A stretch of 64,000 nt of DNA from contig NZ_KI912466.1 of assembly GCF_000518645.1 (NCBI RefSeq), positions 310,988-374,987 of the forward strand. Direction: 5' to 3'. A program made the translations under genes and the position numbers. The notes beneath the pieces are model-generated. The model had not been told where the DNA came from and made no database searches. It saw only the letters and a program-made list of their open reading frames with translations. Source of the DNA: Curvibacter gracilis ATCC BAA-807 (GTDB lineage: Bacteria; Pseudomonadota; Gammaproteobacteria; Burkholderiales; Burkholderiaceae_C). Below are positions 18,438-27,986 of this stretch, piece after piece (within the stretch, counting starts at the first letter, position 1; each line of letters begins with the position of its first letter).

Positions 18438-18944
18438 TCAGGCCTGTTCGACATGGAAGCTGAAGCCGCCCGCCTCGCTGCGTGCCAGCGCCAGCGTGCT
18501 GGCTGCCGGCAGGGCGACTCGGGCTGCGGCGTAGTCGGCCTGGATGGGCAGTTGACGCCCGCCCCGGTCCACCAGCACGGCCAGGCGCACGCTGGCCGGG
18601 CGGCCGTAGTCGAACAGCTCGTTGATCACGGCGCGCAGGGTGCGGCCGGTGTAGAGCACGTCGTCGAGCAGCAGGATGTCGGCGCCATTGACGTCGAAGG
18701 GCAGCAGGGTCTGGCCGGCCGAACTCAGGCCGCGCTGGGCGAAGTCGTCGCGGTGCAGGGCCGATGAGATCACGCCCGGCGCGCCGGGCAGGCCCAGCTC
18801 TTTTTGCAGGCGCTCGACCAGCCAGGCACCGCCCGAGGTGATGCCCACCAGGCGGGTTTCAGGCCCCATCAGGGAACGGACACCGCGCACCAGCTCGCGG
18901 TAAAGTGCTTCGGCATCCAGGACCAGGCTTCCGGTGGAACTCAA
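18438..18944 (-). CDS. pyrR: PyrR phosphoribosyltransferase/regulator
   Basis: 168 residues. The PRPP-binding loop [13 protein letters not shown] at 90-102 and the flanking GITSGGAWL and DRGGRQLPI motifs identify PyrR. In Gram-positives PyrR attenuates pyr mRNA and has weak uracil phosphoribosyltransferase activity. In proteobacterial pyr operons like this one its regulatory mode is less certain. I saw no obvious anti-terminator/terminator pair between ruvX and pyrB. It overlaps ruvX by four bases (ATGA) and ends 16 bases before pyrB starts. Confidence 0.94.
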   Translation of the reverse strand: MSSTGSLVLDAEALYRELVRGVRSLMGPETRLVGITSGGAWLVERLQKELGLPGAPGVISSALHRDDFAQRGLSSAGQTLLPFDVNGADILLLDDVLYTGRTLRAVINELFDYGRPASVRLAVLVDRGGRQLPIQADYAAARVALPAASTLALARSEAGGFSFHVEQA

Positions 18945-19366
18945 GGCAGACTCCTCAAAAACTGTTCAAGAATGATGCACGCCGAGGCCGCATCGGCATC
19001 GGCGGCACCCAGGGAATGGGCTTCGGTGGTGCTGTAGCGCTCGTCCACCTCGAACACCTGCAGGCCGTAGCGGCCCTTGAGCTGGCGCGCGAAACGGCGC
19101 GCCTTGACGGTGTTCTCGTGTTCGGCGCCGTCGGGGTGGAAGGGCACGCCCACCACCAGGGCGTCGGGCTGCCACTCGGCCAGCACCTTGGCGATCGCCT
19201 CGAAACGGCGGTCGCCTTCGGCGGCAATGGTCTTTTGCGGCGTGGCCGACCGGGTGAAGCGGTTGCCCACCGCCACCCCGGTGCGCTTGGCACCGTAGTC
19301 AAAAGCCAGAAACGATTGGAACTGGGCGGGAACCGCTGGAACGCCGGGGCGGTCAGCAGTGCTCAT
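18941..19366 (-). CDS. ruvX: Holliday junction resolvase-like nuclease YqgF/RuvX
   Basis: 141 residues, RNase H fold. The first catalytic Asp is Asp23 in FLAFDYGAKRTGVAVG. LVVGVPFHPDG and the DERYSTTEA motif (Glu) follow, then the late acidic residues in LGAADADAASACIIL. The family is implicated in pre-16S rRNA 5' processing and Holliday-junction resolution. Both ends overlap neighbours by four bases (ATGA with yqgE and with pyrR), so yqgE-ruvX-pyrR are translationally coupled. Confidence 0.95.
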   Translation of the reverse strand: MSTADRPGVPAVPAQFQSFLAFDYGAKRTGVAVGNRFTRSATPQKTIAAEGDRRFEAIAKVLAEWQPDALVVGVPFHPDGAEHENTVKARRFARQLKGRYGLQVFEVDERYSTTEAHSLGAADADAASACIILEQFLRSLP

Positions 19367-19962
19367 GCGTGCCCCGCCTCGGGCGACAGCATCCAGGCCT
19401 GCAGGCCCAGCAGGGCCAGGGCCTGGTCGTAGCGCTGTTCGATGGGGGTGTCGAAGATCACGCGGCTGTCGGCATCGACCGTGAGCCAGCTGTTTTCAGC
19501 CAGCTCGGACTCGAGCTGGCCACCGCTCCAGGACGAATAGCCCAGGGTGACGATGACCCGGCGCGGGCCGGCGCCGGTGGCCAGCGCCTCCAGCACATCG
19601 CGCGAGGTGGTCATTTCAAGCCCCCCGGGGATGGTCATGGTGGAAGCGTAGGCCGACTGGTCGCCCTCGGGCGTGTCGGCCACCATGGCGTCGTGCAGCA
19701 CGAAGCCGCGTTCGGTCTGGACCGGGCCGCCTTGCAGCACCGGGGCGTCGGACAGGTCGGACCGACGCAAAGACAGATCGACCTTGTCAAACAAGGCCTT
19801 GAGTGAGAGATCGCTGGGTTTGTTGATGATGAGGCCCAGCGCGCCGCGCTCGCTGTGCTCGCACAGGTAAACCACACTGCGCGCAAAAGCCTCATCCTCC
19901 AGCCCGGGCATGGCGATCAGGAAATGATTCGTCAGGTTGATGGGGGCAGAATCAGAAGGCAT
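19363..19962 (-). CDS. yqgE: UPF0301/YqgE (AlgH-like) protein
   Basis: 199 residues, full length. Family motifs are LTNHFLIAMPGLEDEAFARSVVYLCEHSERGALGLIINKP in broken form, VLQGGPVQTERGFVLH, and a SSWSGGQLESELAENSWL region. The biochemical role of YqgE/AlgH is unsettled. It is the first gene of the yqgE-ruvX-pyr block and is divergent from the photolyase gene, leaving only 21 bases between start codons, so the two promoters must overlap the coding ends. Confidence 0.94.
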   Translation of the reverse strand: MPSDSAPINLTNHFLIAMPGLEDEAFARSVVYLCEHSERGALGLIINKPSDLSLKALFDKVDLSLRRSDLSDAPVLQGGPVQTERGFVLHDAMVADTPEGDQSAYASTMTIPGGLEMTTSRDVLEALATGAGPRRVIVTLGYSSWSGGQLESELAENSWLTVDADSRVIFDTPIEQRYDQALALLGLQAWMLSPEAGHA

Positions 19963-19983
19963 CCCGCGATTTTAACGGTCCCT

Positions 19984-21459
19984 ATGCCCAAGCCTTACCC
20001 GATCGGTCTTTTCTGGTTCCGGCGCGACCTGCGCGCCCTCGACAACGCCGGCCTGCACCAGGCCCTGAGCCAGTGCGAACAGGTGCACACGGTGTTCGTG
20101 CTGGACACCGACATTCTTGACCCCTTGCCGCGCCAGGACCGGCGGGTGGACTTCATCGTGCAGAGCCTGGCCCAGCTCGACGAGGCCTTGCGCGCCCTGG
20201 CCGGGCGGGCCGCTGCCGGCCTGATCGTGCTGCACGGCCCGGCCCGCCATGAGGTGCCGGCCCTGGCTCTGCGCCTGGGTGCCCAGGCGGTGTTCACCAA
20301 CCACGACGACGAGCCCGCCGCCCTGCAGCGCGACAGCGAGGTGCGCACGGCCCTGAGCCGCCAGGGCCTGGCTTTCCACACGGCCAAGGACCAGGTGATC
20401 TTCGAGCGCCGCGAGGTGCTGACCCAGACCGGCTCGGTGTACGGCGTGTTCACGCCCTACAAGAACGCCTGGCTCAAAAAAATCACGCCCTTCTACCTGA
20501 AAGGCTACCCGGTGGAACGCCACGCCAGCGCCCTGGCCGACCGGCCGGAAGGCCTGCGCGAAGCACCACCCAGCCTGGAGGCCATCGGCTTTCAGCCCAC
20601 CAACCTGAACAGTCTTCGCCTGCCCGTGGGCCTGATCGGCGCCCGCACCCTGCTGGACGACTTCCGGCCCCGGCTGGAGGCCTACCAGCGCACGCGCGAT
20701 TTCCCGGCCCTCAAGGGGCCCAGCTACCTGAGCACGCACCTGCGCTTCGGCACCGTGTCGATCCGTGAGCTGGCCGCCCTGGCCCACCAGGCCAGCCGCC
20801 AGGACCCCACCGACACCGGTGCCGCCACCTGGCTGAGCGAGCTGATCTGGCGCGATTTCTACATGCAGATCCTGGCCAACCACCCGGGCGTGGTGACGAA
20901 CAGCTTCAAGCCCGAGTACGACGCCATTGAGTGGGAACAGGGCCCGCAGGCCGAGGCCTGGTTCCAGGCCTGGTGCGAGGGCCGCACCGGCTACCCGCTG
21001 GTGGACGCGGCCATGGCCCAGCTCAACCAGACCGGCTACATGCACAACCGGCTGCGCATGGTGGTGGCGAGCTTTCTGGTCAAGGACCTGGGCATCGACT
21101 GGCGTCGCGGCGAGGCCTATTTTGCGCAGCAGCTCAATGACTTCGACCTGGCGGCCAACAACGGGGGCTGGCAATGGGCCAGCTCCAGCGGCTGCGATGC
21201 ACAGCCCTACTTCCGCATCTTCAACCCGGTGAGCCAGAGCGAGAAGTTCGATGCCGAGGGCCGCTTCATCCGGCGCTACCTGCCGCAGCTGGCGGGCTTG
21301 CAGGGCGCCGCCCTGCACGCGCCCTGGCAGGCCCGCCCCATCGACCTGCAGGCCGCCGGCCTGCGCCTGGGGGTGGACTACCCGCTGCCCATCGTGCAGC
21401 ACGACGAGGCGCGCCAGCGCACGCTGGCGCGTTACGCGGTGGTCAAGAAGGCGGGCTGA
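19984..21459 (+). CDS. phrB: Deoxyribodipyrimidine (CPD) photolyase
   Basis: 491 residues from the ATG of MPKPYPIGLFWFRRDL. An N-terminal DNA_photolyase antenna domain (about 7-135, with FRRDLRALDNAGL) is joined to a C-terminal FAD-binding domain. Landmarks are GPSYLSTHLRFGTVS, ELIWRDFYMQIL, NRLRMVVASFLVKDLGIDWR, NDFDLAANNGGWQWASSSGCD and YFRIFNP. These are the class I CPD photolyase features; the enzyme uses blue light and FADH- to split cyclobutane pyrimidine dimers. It is monocistronic and convergent with the chemosensory operon. Confidence 0.96.
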   Translation: MPKPYPIGLFWFRRDLRALDNAGLHQALSQCEQVHTVFVLDTDILDPLPRQDRRVDFIVQSLAQLDEALRALAGRAAAGLIVLHGPARHEVPALALRLGAQAVFTNHDDEPAALQRDSEVRTALSRQGLAFHTAKDQVIFERREVLTQTGSVYGVFTPYKNAWLKKITPFYLKGYPVERHASALADRPEGLREAPPSLEAIGFQPTNLNSLRLPVGLIGARTLLDDFRPRLEAYQRTRDFPALKGPSYLSTHLRFGTVSIRELAALAHQASRQDPTDTGAATWLSELIWRDFYMQILANHPGVVTNSFKPEYDAIEWEQGPQAEAWFQAWCEGRTGYPLVDAAMAQLNQTGYMHNRLRMVVASFLVKDLGIDWRRGEAYFAQQLNDFDLAANNGGWQWASSSGCDAQPYFRIFNPVSQSEKFDAEGRFIRRYLPQLAGLQGAALHAPWQARPIDLQAAGLRLGVDYPLPIVQHDEARQRTLARYAVVKKAG

Positions 21460-21477
21460 CCCTGGCTTCGGGTCAGC
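21455..21477. terminator. Hairpin between convergent phrB and chpA
   Basis: Eight-bp perfect stem GCTGACCC/GGGTCAGC with a 7-base loop that covers the phrB stop codon, in the 36-base gap between converging genes. There is no T tract, so termination strength is uncertain. Confidence 0.4.
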
Positions 21478-21495
21478 GACGGGCCAGCTTCGAGG

Positions 21496-24400
21496 TCAGG
21501 CCGGGGTGTCGGCCACCACGCCCTGGCCGGCATAGTGCCGCACCAGGCTCAGCAGTTCCTCTTCGGCGTAGGGCTTGCCCAGGTAGTGGTTGACGCCCAG
21601 CTCCAGCGCGTGTTCACGGTGCTTGGCCGCAATGCGCGAGGTGATCATGATGATGGGCAGCTCGCGCAGGGCCGCATCGTGGCGGATGTTGCGCGCCAGG
21701 TCGAAGCCGTCCATGCGCGGCATCTCGATGTCGGACAGCACCACCACCGGGCGTTCGTCCTGCAGACGCTCCAGGGCCTGCAAGCCATCGGCGGCCAGGG
21801 TCACACGGTAGCCTTCGCGCTGCAGCAAGCGCTGGGTGACGCGGCGCACGGTGATCGAATCGTCCACCACCAGCACCAGCGGCGCCTGGGTATCGGCCAG
21901 CACGGCCGGCTCGGCCACAGGGCCTGAGGCATCGGCCGCCGCGGCCACCGACAGGGCATGGCGGGCCCGGATCTGCTCGCCATACACATTGGCCAGCGCC
22001 ACCGGGTTGTAGATCATCACCACCGCCCCCGAGGCCAGCACCGACATGCCGGCCAGGCCGGGCAGGCGCGAGAGCTGCGGCCCGAGGTTCTTCACCACCA
22101 CTTCCTGGTTGCCCAGCACTTCATCGACGTGCACCGCGATGCGTTGGGCCGCGCTGTGGAAGATCACCACCGGCCGCGTGCGGGCTGCCGGCTCCTGGCT
22201 GTGCGCGCCCAGTTGCAGCAAGGCCCCGCCCCAGTAGAAGGGCACGGTCTCGACCCCCAGGTCGAACTGGTCACTGCGGTAGGCTTCGTCCAGCTCGGTG
22301 GGGCCCGAGCGGCGCACGATCTCGACCAGGCTGGCCGGCACGCCCAGGGTGGCCTGGCCGATGCGCAGCATCACCACCTGGGTGACCGCCGTGGTCAGGG
22401 GCAGCACCAGCTTGAAGCGGCTGCCCTGCCCGCTGCGGCTGCGGGTTTCGATGCGCCCGCCCAGGGCGTTGACCTCGGTGCGCACCACGTCCATGCCGAT
22501 GCCGCGGCCCGCCAGCTCGGTGACCTCGCTGGCGGTGGTGAAGCCGGGCATGAAGATCATCTGCGCGGCTTCGTCCTCGGACAGCACGTGGCCGGGGGCC
22601 ATCAGGCCCTGGCTCTGGGCGCGTTCGCCGATCGCCGCCAGGTCCAGCCCGGCACCGTCATCGGCGAATTCGACCGACACATCGTTGCCGCTTTGCGTGA
22701 CCTGGATGCCGATGCTGCCGGTGGCCGGCTTGCCAGCCGCCGCACGTTGCTCCGGGCTTTCGATGCCGTGCGCCACCGCGTTGCGCAGCAGGTGCTCGAA
22801 GGCCGGGGTCATGCGGTCCAGCACGCCGCGGTCCATCTCGATGCTGCCACCGCTGATGTCGAGCTTGATCTGCTTGCCGGTTTCCTTGGCCGATTGCCGT
22901 GCAATCGCGTACAGGCGCTCGGCAATGCCGTCGAACTCGACCATGCGGGTGCGCAGCAGGTCGCGCTGCAGCTCACGCGCCTGGCGGGCCTGGGCCACCA
23001 GCTCGTCTTCAGTGCTGTCCACCGTGCGCTGCAGGTTGCGCTGCACCATGGCCACGTCGTTGACCGACTCGGCCATCATGCGGGTGAGCTCTTGAACGCG
23101 GGTGAAGCGGTCGAACTCCAGCGGGTCGAAGCCCGCATCCGAGTCCTTGGCCTGGGCCAGGCGCGACTGCATCTGCGACTCGGCCTGCAGCTCGATGTCG
23201 CGCAGCTGCTGGCGCAGCCGATCCAGGTTGCCTGTGAGCTCGCCCAGCGAGTTGCGCATCTGCCCCACACGCGACTCCAGGCGCGAGCGCGAGATCATGA
23301 CCTCGCCGGCCTGGTTGACCAGGCGGTCCAGCAGCTGCGAGCGCACCCGCACCGACTGGCCCGCCAGCGTCTTTTGCGGCACCCACTGCACGGTGGGCGG
23401 CAGGGCCGGCCGTGGCACGGCGGCGGCCGGGGTTTCACCCGACAAATCCTGCGTGGCGGCCTGCAGATCGGCCTCGGTGGCCGCCTCGCTGTAGCCGCGC
23501 AGCGCATCAAAATTGGCCTGCAGACCGTCAAAGCGGTTCACCAGGGCCTCAAGCGCCGGGGCGTCCACGCCGGTCTCGCCCAGCCCTTCAATGGCCGACT
23601 CCATGCGGTGGGCCATCTCGCCCAGGCGCAAGGCACCCGCCAGGCGCGCACTGCCCTTGAGGGTGTGCAACAGGCGCAGCAGTTCGGCCCGGGGTTCGGT
23701 CTGGGCCGGATCGTCCTGCCAGTGGCGCAGGCTGGCCGCCACTCGGGGCAGCAATTCGAGGGCTTCTTCTTCGAAGATCGGGAACAGGTCGGGGTCGATC
23801 ACGTCGACCGCGTCAAACTCGTCGTCGTAGGCCCGCTCGGGCGCGGCCTCGGGGGCCAGGGGTTCAGGGGCCGCCAAGGGCTCGGGCGGGGTCTCGTCGG
23901 CGGGCAGCTGCGCTTCGGCGAGCGGCTCTTGCGGCGACTCCAGCGCCAAGTCCGGCACCCACTCTGGCACCAAGGCCTGCGCGGCCTCAGGGCTCAGCGC
24001 AGCGTCCACGCCTTCGGTCAGCGCCTCAGGCGCAGCGAAGGCCTCAGGCACCGCTTCAAGCTGGGGCTCGGGCAGGGCTTTGTCCGTGGCGCCCGGTGCA
24101 GCCAGAGGCTCAGCCACAGGGGACTCGCCCGTTTCGGCGAAGCCGGGCTCGTCAAAGACCGGCTCATCAAAGGCGGGTTCGTTCGACGCCTGGGCCGGCG
24201 CATCGATCCATTCCGAGGGCTCGGCCAGGGCCAGGCCCTCCGGCATGGGAACCCCCGCCTCGGTCGCCAGAATGGCCTCGAGGGCCTGCACCACGGCCGG
24301 CTGCGGCTCTTTGAGGAAGCCCGCGGCAAACTGGTGCAGCAGGCGGCGGATGTCATCGGCCGCGTCGACAAAGGCACGGGCATCGGCCTCGGTGCCCCGG

Positions 24401-27400
24401 CTTTGCAGCTGCACGTGTTGCAGCGCATGTTCCAGCGTGCGGGCCAGCGAAGACAAGGCCTTGAAACCCACGGTGGCCGAACTGCCGGCCAGAGAATGCG
24501 CCAGCGCCACCGCCGTGTCGGGCACAGGCTCGTGCAGCTCCAGCGCCCACTCGCCCAGCGAGGTCTGCAGACGGCGTGACCACTCGTCGGCCTCATTGAG
24601 GTAGACGTTGTACAGCGGAATGCTCAGGCGCAGGTCGCCGATGACCCGGATCGACTCGTCGTCGCTGGCAGGCGCCAGGAGGCTGGCGGCATCGGCATCG
24701 GCATCGTGCTCCGGCTCCGGCTCCGGCTCCGGCTCCGCAGGCTGATCTGCTTGGGCGACTTCACCCGGCTCGGTCAACGCGGGCTCCAGCGCCAAATCGG
24801 CTTCGATCGGCAGCGGCAGCAACTCGTCAAGGCCGTCGGCCTGTGCCTGGTCCAGGGCCTCCAGCGGCAGATCGGACAGCGGCTCGGCCAAGTGATCAAC
24901 CGGCAGGGCATCCAGGGCGCGCGAGAGCTCGTCGTCCAAAGCAGCATCCACAGCAGCGTCCAGGCTGGCTTCGTCCAGGGTGCTGGCAGGCAACGGCGGG
25001 CTGGCAGGCCCGGCATCGGCTTCCAGCGGGAAGTCGAGTTCAAAATGGGGCAAGGCGTCAGCCACGGCAGCGGCCTCAGCCGGGTCACCTGGCAGATCGA
25101 GGTCCAGATCCGGCAGGCCAGCGCCCAGCTCATTGGGGGCCGGCGCGGCGGGCTCGGCAGGGGCACCGGCCAGGGCTGCCTCGAACTGGGCGAAATCAAT
25201 GTCCTCGACATCAAATGAGGCCGGGGTGGGCTCGGCTTCAGCGGCCGTCTCAACCGGCGCATCCTCGCTGTAGGACATCATCGCCGTCGGTGCGAAGTCG
25301 AGCTGATGAGGCGCATCGTCTGTTGACACCGCTGGCTCTTGCGGCAACGACAGGCCGTCGAGTGAGAGGTCGAAATCAGCGTCCAACCCGGCCTCGAGCG
25401 CGGGTTCGGGGGCCGGTTCAGCCTCAGGCAGCGGCGCAGGGGCTGTGGCTTCGGCCAACTCCAGGCTCGGCAGTTCGGGCAGTTCAGGCAGCTCGGTTGG
25501 TGCCGCAGCGGGCTCATGGCCCTCGGCCGCAGTTTCCAGCAGAGGCAGCAGACGGTCCTCCAGCCGCAGGGCATCGGCGGCCTCGCGGAAGGGGGCGGCA
25601 CGCCAGTCCTGGGCCTGGTGGGCGGCAATGTCGTCCACCCAACGCGAAAACTGATTCAGGGCCTGGATGGACAGCGTCAGCAAAGGCTTGCTGGCGGGCT
25701 TCTGGTCGGCCAGCCAGGCGTTGTGCAACTGCTCCAGCGCCCAGGCGGCTTCGCCGAATTCGCCCAGCCCCACCATGCGCGAGCTGCCCTTGAGGGTGTG
25801 GAAGGCCCGACGCAAGGCGGTCTGGTCGCCCAGCGATGCCGGGTCGTGGTGCAGGGCATCGATGGTGGCGGCGCCCTGGGCAAAGACCTCACGGGCTTCT
25901 TCCAGGAAGACGTCGATGAGTTCATCCTCTTCGATCGCGGGGGCCTCGGTCCGGGCCGGCGGCGGCAGCGAAGGCGCGGCCACTTCATCACCCAGCGCAC
26001 CCATGTCCAGGCTTGCGGGCTCGGTGGGCGTGAAGGACGCGGTGCCGGGAAGGGATGGCGCAGCGCTGGGCACGGCCTCGACGGGGCGCGGCGGCACCGA
26101 GGATGGGGCGCCCAAGGCCAGCGAGTCGACAAAAAGCGGGGGCTCGACCGCCGCTTCGCCAGCGTCGGCCGGGCCGAATTGCTGGCGCTGTCGGCCACCC
26201 AGGAACTTCAGCTCGCCAGCCTCTTCGTCGTACACGAACAGCTTGCGCGCCAGCGTGCGCTGGTAGCTCAGCATGTCGATCAGAAAGCCCAGGGCCCCCA
26301 GGCTGTTGCCCAGGCGCTCGAAGGTGCCGGCGCGCAGGGCGTCGCTGGTCACTTCATCGACCATCAGGCGCTCGACGCTGTCGCGCATGCGCATGGCCGC
26401 GTGGGCGGCCTGCTCCAGCCCCAGCACCGAGAGCACGCCCCGCATCTGCGACAGGCGTGCCGGCACGGCGGTCAGCACCTGGCTGTCCGAAGGCTGGCGG
26501 AAGAAGGTGTCGAGCGACTTCTCGACCTCGGTCAGGGTGGAGCGCAGTTCTTCGACCACGCTGCCCATGGTCTGGCGATCGCTGACACGGCGGTACAGCT
26601 CTTCCATCCAGGGCTCCAGGGGGCCCACCTCCTCGCCCGCCAGCACCTGGTCCAGGCGCTGGGCCAGCGCGCGCGAGCGCTCGCTCATCTGGGCTTCGTC
26701 GATGTCCATTTCCTGGTAGCAGGCCTGCAGGAACAGCACGGCCGTGGCCACCTCCATGGCCAGCGAGGCGCCCGGGGCGTCGCCGCTCAGTGCGGTGGCT
26801 TCAGCCGCCCGCTGCAGGGCCTGCCCCAAGGGTTGGCTGCCTGGGTGCAGCTTGGACAGCGATTCACCCACCAACGCAAACTGGTCGACGGCGCTGCGCA
26901 GCTTGTTGCGGTCGCCGCCGGCCAGGGCCGACCAGGTGTCGGTGGCGGTGGCAATGCGCTTGCGTGCCTGCACCAGCACGGCCGGATCGAATCGACCGAA
27001 CCGGCGGGTCTCGTAATCGGCCGGCGCATGGCGTTGCAGGCCATAGGCCTCGCGCACCGCCCGCAGCAAAGGGGCCGGCTGGCTGTCCGCCGGGCAGGCC
27101 TGGGCGCAGTAGAAGAGAAGGTCCTGGAACAGGCGCTCCGACACGGCCACCTCGCCGCGGGCCAGGGCCGAGTACTGCACCAGCACGCGTGAGATCACGC
27201 GCTTGACGTAGACATCCAGTGGTACCAGTCCCAGCGACAGGCCTTCGAAGAAACCCGCGGCCACCTTCCAGAACAGGCGCCCGCCCTGGGTGCCGGCGCT
27301 CGCCAGCCCGGCGGCGATCTGGGCCATGGCGCGGGCCCCTGCGGGGCGGCCGGTCTTGACCAGCTTGAGCATGGCGTGGTCGAAGCGCGAGCGCACGTCG

Positions 27401-27948
27401 GGGTGGTAGTCGAGCGGCACCACGCTGTCGGGCAGGGCCGGATCGGCCACCCGGCGCTCACTGCCCCACAGATCGGCGGGATGGATGCGCTCCACGCCCA
27501 GCCACTGCTGCACGTCGCGGAACTGGGGGAACAGGCTGACGGCCGACACCTCGTGACCCGCCAGCACCGCCTCCAGGTATTCGCTGATGGCGAAGCTGGC
27601 CCGCTCGATCAGGCCGATGGTGTCCGGGGTGCAGCTCGATGGCGTCTGGATGAACTTCTGCGCCATGGACTCCAGGGCCCGCATCATCAGCGCCACCGGC
27701 GCCATGCCCACCATCTCAAGGGCCCCTGTGGCCTGGTGCATCTGCTGGCGCGCCAGGCGCAGCGCGCTCACATCGACGCTGCCCAGCTCGGCGCCGTGGC
27801 TCAGCGAGGCCTCATGCACATGGCGGCGCATCGCCTTGATCGCGCCGTCGAGGGACTTGCGCAGTTCGTCCAGCACCCAGGCCAGGGGGCCCAGGTCATG
27901 GTCTGCCGCCTCCAGGGCGGCAGGGGACACAGCGTCGGTGGGTCGCAT
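21496..27948 (-). CDS. chpA: Chemosensory hybrid histidine kinase ChpA/PilL
   Basis: 2150 residues, a ChpA-type multi-Hpt CheA kinase that controls type IV pilus function. Canonical phospho-acceptor His residues are His717 (FHTLKGSSRMVG), His1151 (AHSLAGSSATVG) and His1428 (LHTLKGSARLAG). An N-terminal Hpt-like or FimL-like region (1-560) lacks the canonical motif. Long acidic Ala/Pro/Glu linkers fill about 590-670, 800-1090 and 1230-1390. Then come the CheA dimerisation helices (about 1540-1600, LLDRLVNQAGEVMISRSRLE), HATPase_c with N box RNAVAHGIE near 1718, a CheW-like domain near 1860-1990, and a C-terminal receiver (about 2022-2143) with VVDDS and LSDIEMPRMDG. It is the last gene of the pil chemosensory operon. 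Confidence 0.95.
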   Translation of the reverse strand: MRPTDAVSPAALEAADHDLGPLAWVLDELRKSLDGAIKAMRRHVHEASLSHGAELGSVDVSALRLARQQMHQATGALEMVGMAPVALMMRALESMAQKFIQTPSSCTPDTIGLIERASFAISEYLEAVLAGHEVSAVSLFPQFRDVQQWLGVERIHPADLWGSERRVADPALPDSVVPLDYHPDVRSRFDHAMLKLVKTGRPAGARAMAQIAAGLASAGTQGGRLFWKVAAGFFEGLSLGLVPLDVYVKRVISRVLVQYSALARGEVAVSERLFQDLLFYCAQACPADSQPAPLLRAVREAYGLQRHAPADYETRRFGRFDPAVLVQARKRIATATDTWSALAGGDRNKLRSAVDQFALVGESLSKLHPGSQPLGQALQRAAEATALSGDAPGASLAMEVATAVLFLQACYQEMDIDEAQMSERSRALAQRLDQVLAGEEVGPLEPWMEELYRRVSDRQTMGSVVEELRSTLTEVEKSLDTFFRQPSDSQVLTAVPARLSQMRGVLSVLGLEQAAHAAMRMRDSVERLMVDEVTSDALRAGTFERLGNSLGALGFLIDMLSYQRTLARKLFVYDEEAGELKFLGGRQRQQFGPADAGEAAVEPPLFVDSLALGAPSSVPPRPVEAVPSAAPSLPGTASFTPTEPASLDMGALGDEVAAPSLPPPARTEAPAIEEDELIDVFLEEAREVFAQGAATIDALHHDPASLGDQTALRRAFHTLKGSSRMVGLGEFGEAAWALEQLHNAWLADQKPASKPLLTLSIQALNQFSRWVDDIAAHQAQDWRAAPFREAADALRLEDRLLPLLETAAEGHEPAAAPTELPELPELPSLELAEATAPAPLPEAEPAPEPALEAGLDADFDLSLDGLSLPQEPAVSTDDAPHQLDFAPTAMMSYSEDAPVETAAEAEPTPASFDVEDIDFAQFEAALAGAPAEPAAPAPNELGAGLPDLDLDLPGDPAEAAAVADALPHFELDFPLEADAGPASPPLPASTLDEASLDAAVDAALDDELSRALDALPVDHLAEPLSDLPLEALDQAQADGLDELLPLPIEADLALEPALTEPGEVAQADQPAEPEPEPEPEHDADADAASLLAPASDDESIRVIGDLRLSIPLYNVYLNEADEWSRRLQTSLGEWALELHEPVPDTAVALAHSLAGSSATVGFKALSSLARTLEHALQHVQLQSRGTEADARAFVDAADDIRRLLHQFAAGFLKEPQPAVVQALEAILATEAGVPMPEGLALAEPSEWIDAPAQASNEPAFDEPVFDEPGFAETGESPVAEPLAAPGATDKALPEPQLEAVPEAFAAPEALTEGVDAALSPEAAQALVPEWVPDLALESPQEPLAEAQLPADETPPEPLAAPEPLAPEAAPERAYDDEFDAVDVIDPDLFPIFEEEALELLPRVAASLRHWQDDPAQTEPRAELLRLLHTLKGSARLAGALRLGEMAHRMESAIEGLGETGVDAPALEALVNRFDGLQANFDALRGYSEAATEADLQAATQDLSGETPAAAVPRPALPPTVQWVPQKTLAGQSVRVRSQLLDRLVNQAGEVMISRSRLESRVGQMRNSLGELTGNLDRLRQQLRDIELQAESQMQSRLAQAKDSDAGFDPLEFDRFTRVQELTRMMAESVNDVAMVQRNLQRTVDSTEDELVAQARQARELQRDLLRTRMVEFDGIAERLYAIARQSAKETGKQIKLDISGGSIEMDRGVLDRMTPAFEHLLRNAVAHGIESPEQRAAAGKPATGSIGIQVTQSGNDVSVEFADDGAGLDLAAIGERAQSQGLMAPGHVLSEDEAAQMIFMPGFTTASEVTELAGRGIGMDVVRTEVNALGGRIETRSRSGQGSRFKLVLPLTTAVTQVVMLRIGQATLGVPASLVEIVRRSGPTELDEAYRSDQFDLGVETVPFYWGGALLQLGAHSQEPAARTRPVVIFHSAAQRIAVHVDEVLGNQEVVVKNLGPQLSRLPGLAGMSVLASGAVVMIYNPVALANVYGEQIRARHALSVAAAADASGPVAEPAVLADTQAPLVLVVDDSITVRRVTQRLLQREGYRVTLAADGLQALERLQDERPVVVLSDIEMPRMDGFDLARNIRHDAALRELPIIMITSRIAAKHREHALELGVNHYLGKPYAEEELLSLVRHYAGQGVVADTPA

Positions 27949-27986
27949 GGAAGGTTCCAGTCAGGCGTTGGGGCGAACGGCCCCGA

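Noticed and set aside
21958-24579. 873-codon plus-strand open frame opposite chpA
   Set aside because: Shadow of the ChpA coding sequence, His/Gly/Arg-rich, no recognisable domain or ribosome-binding site.
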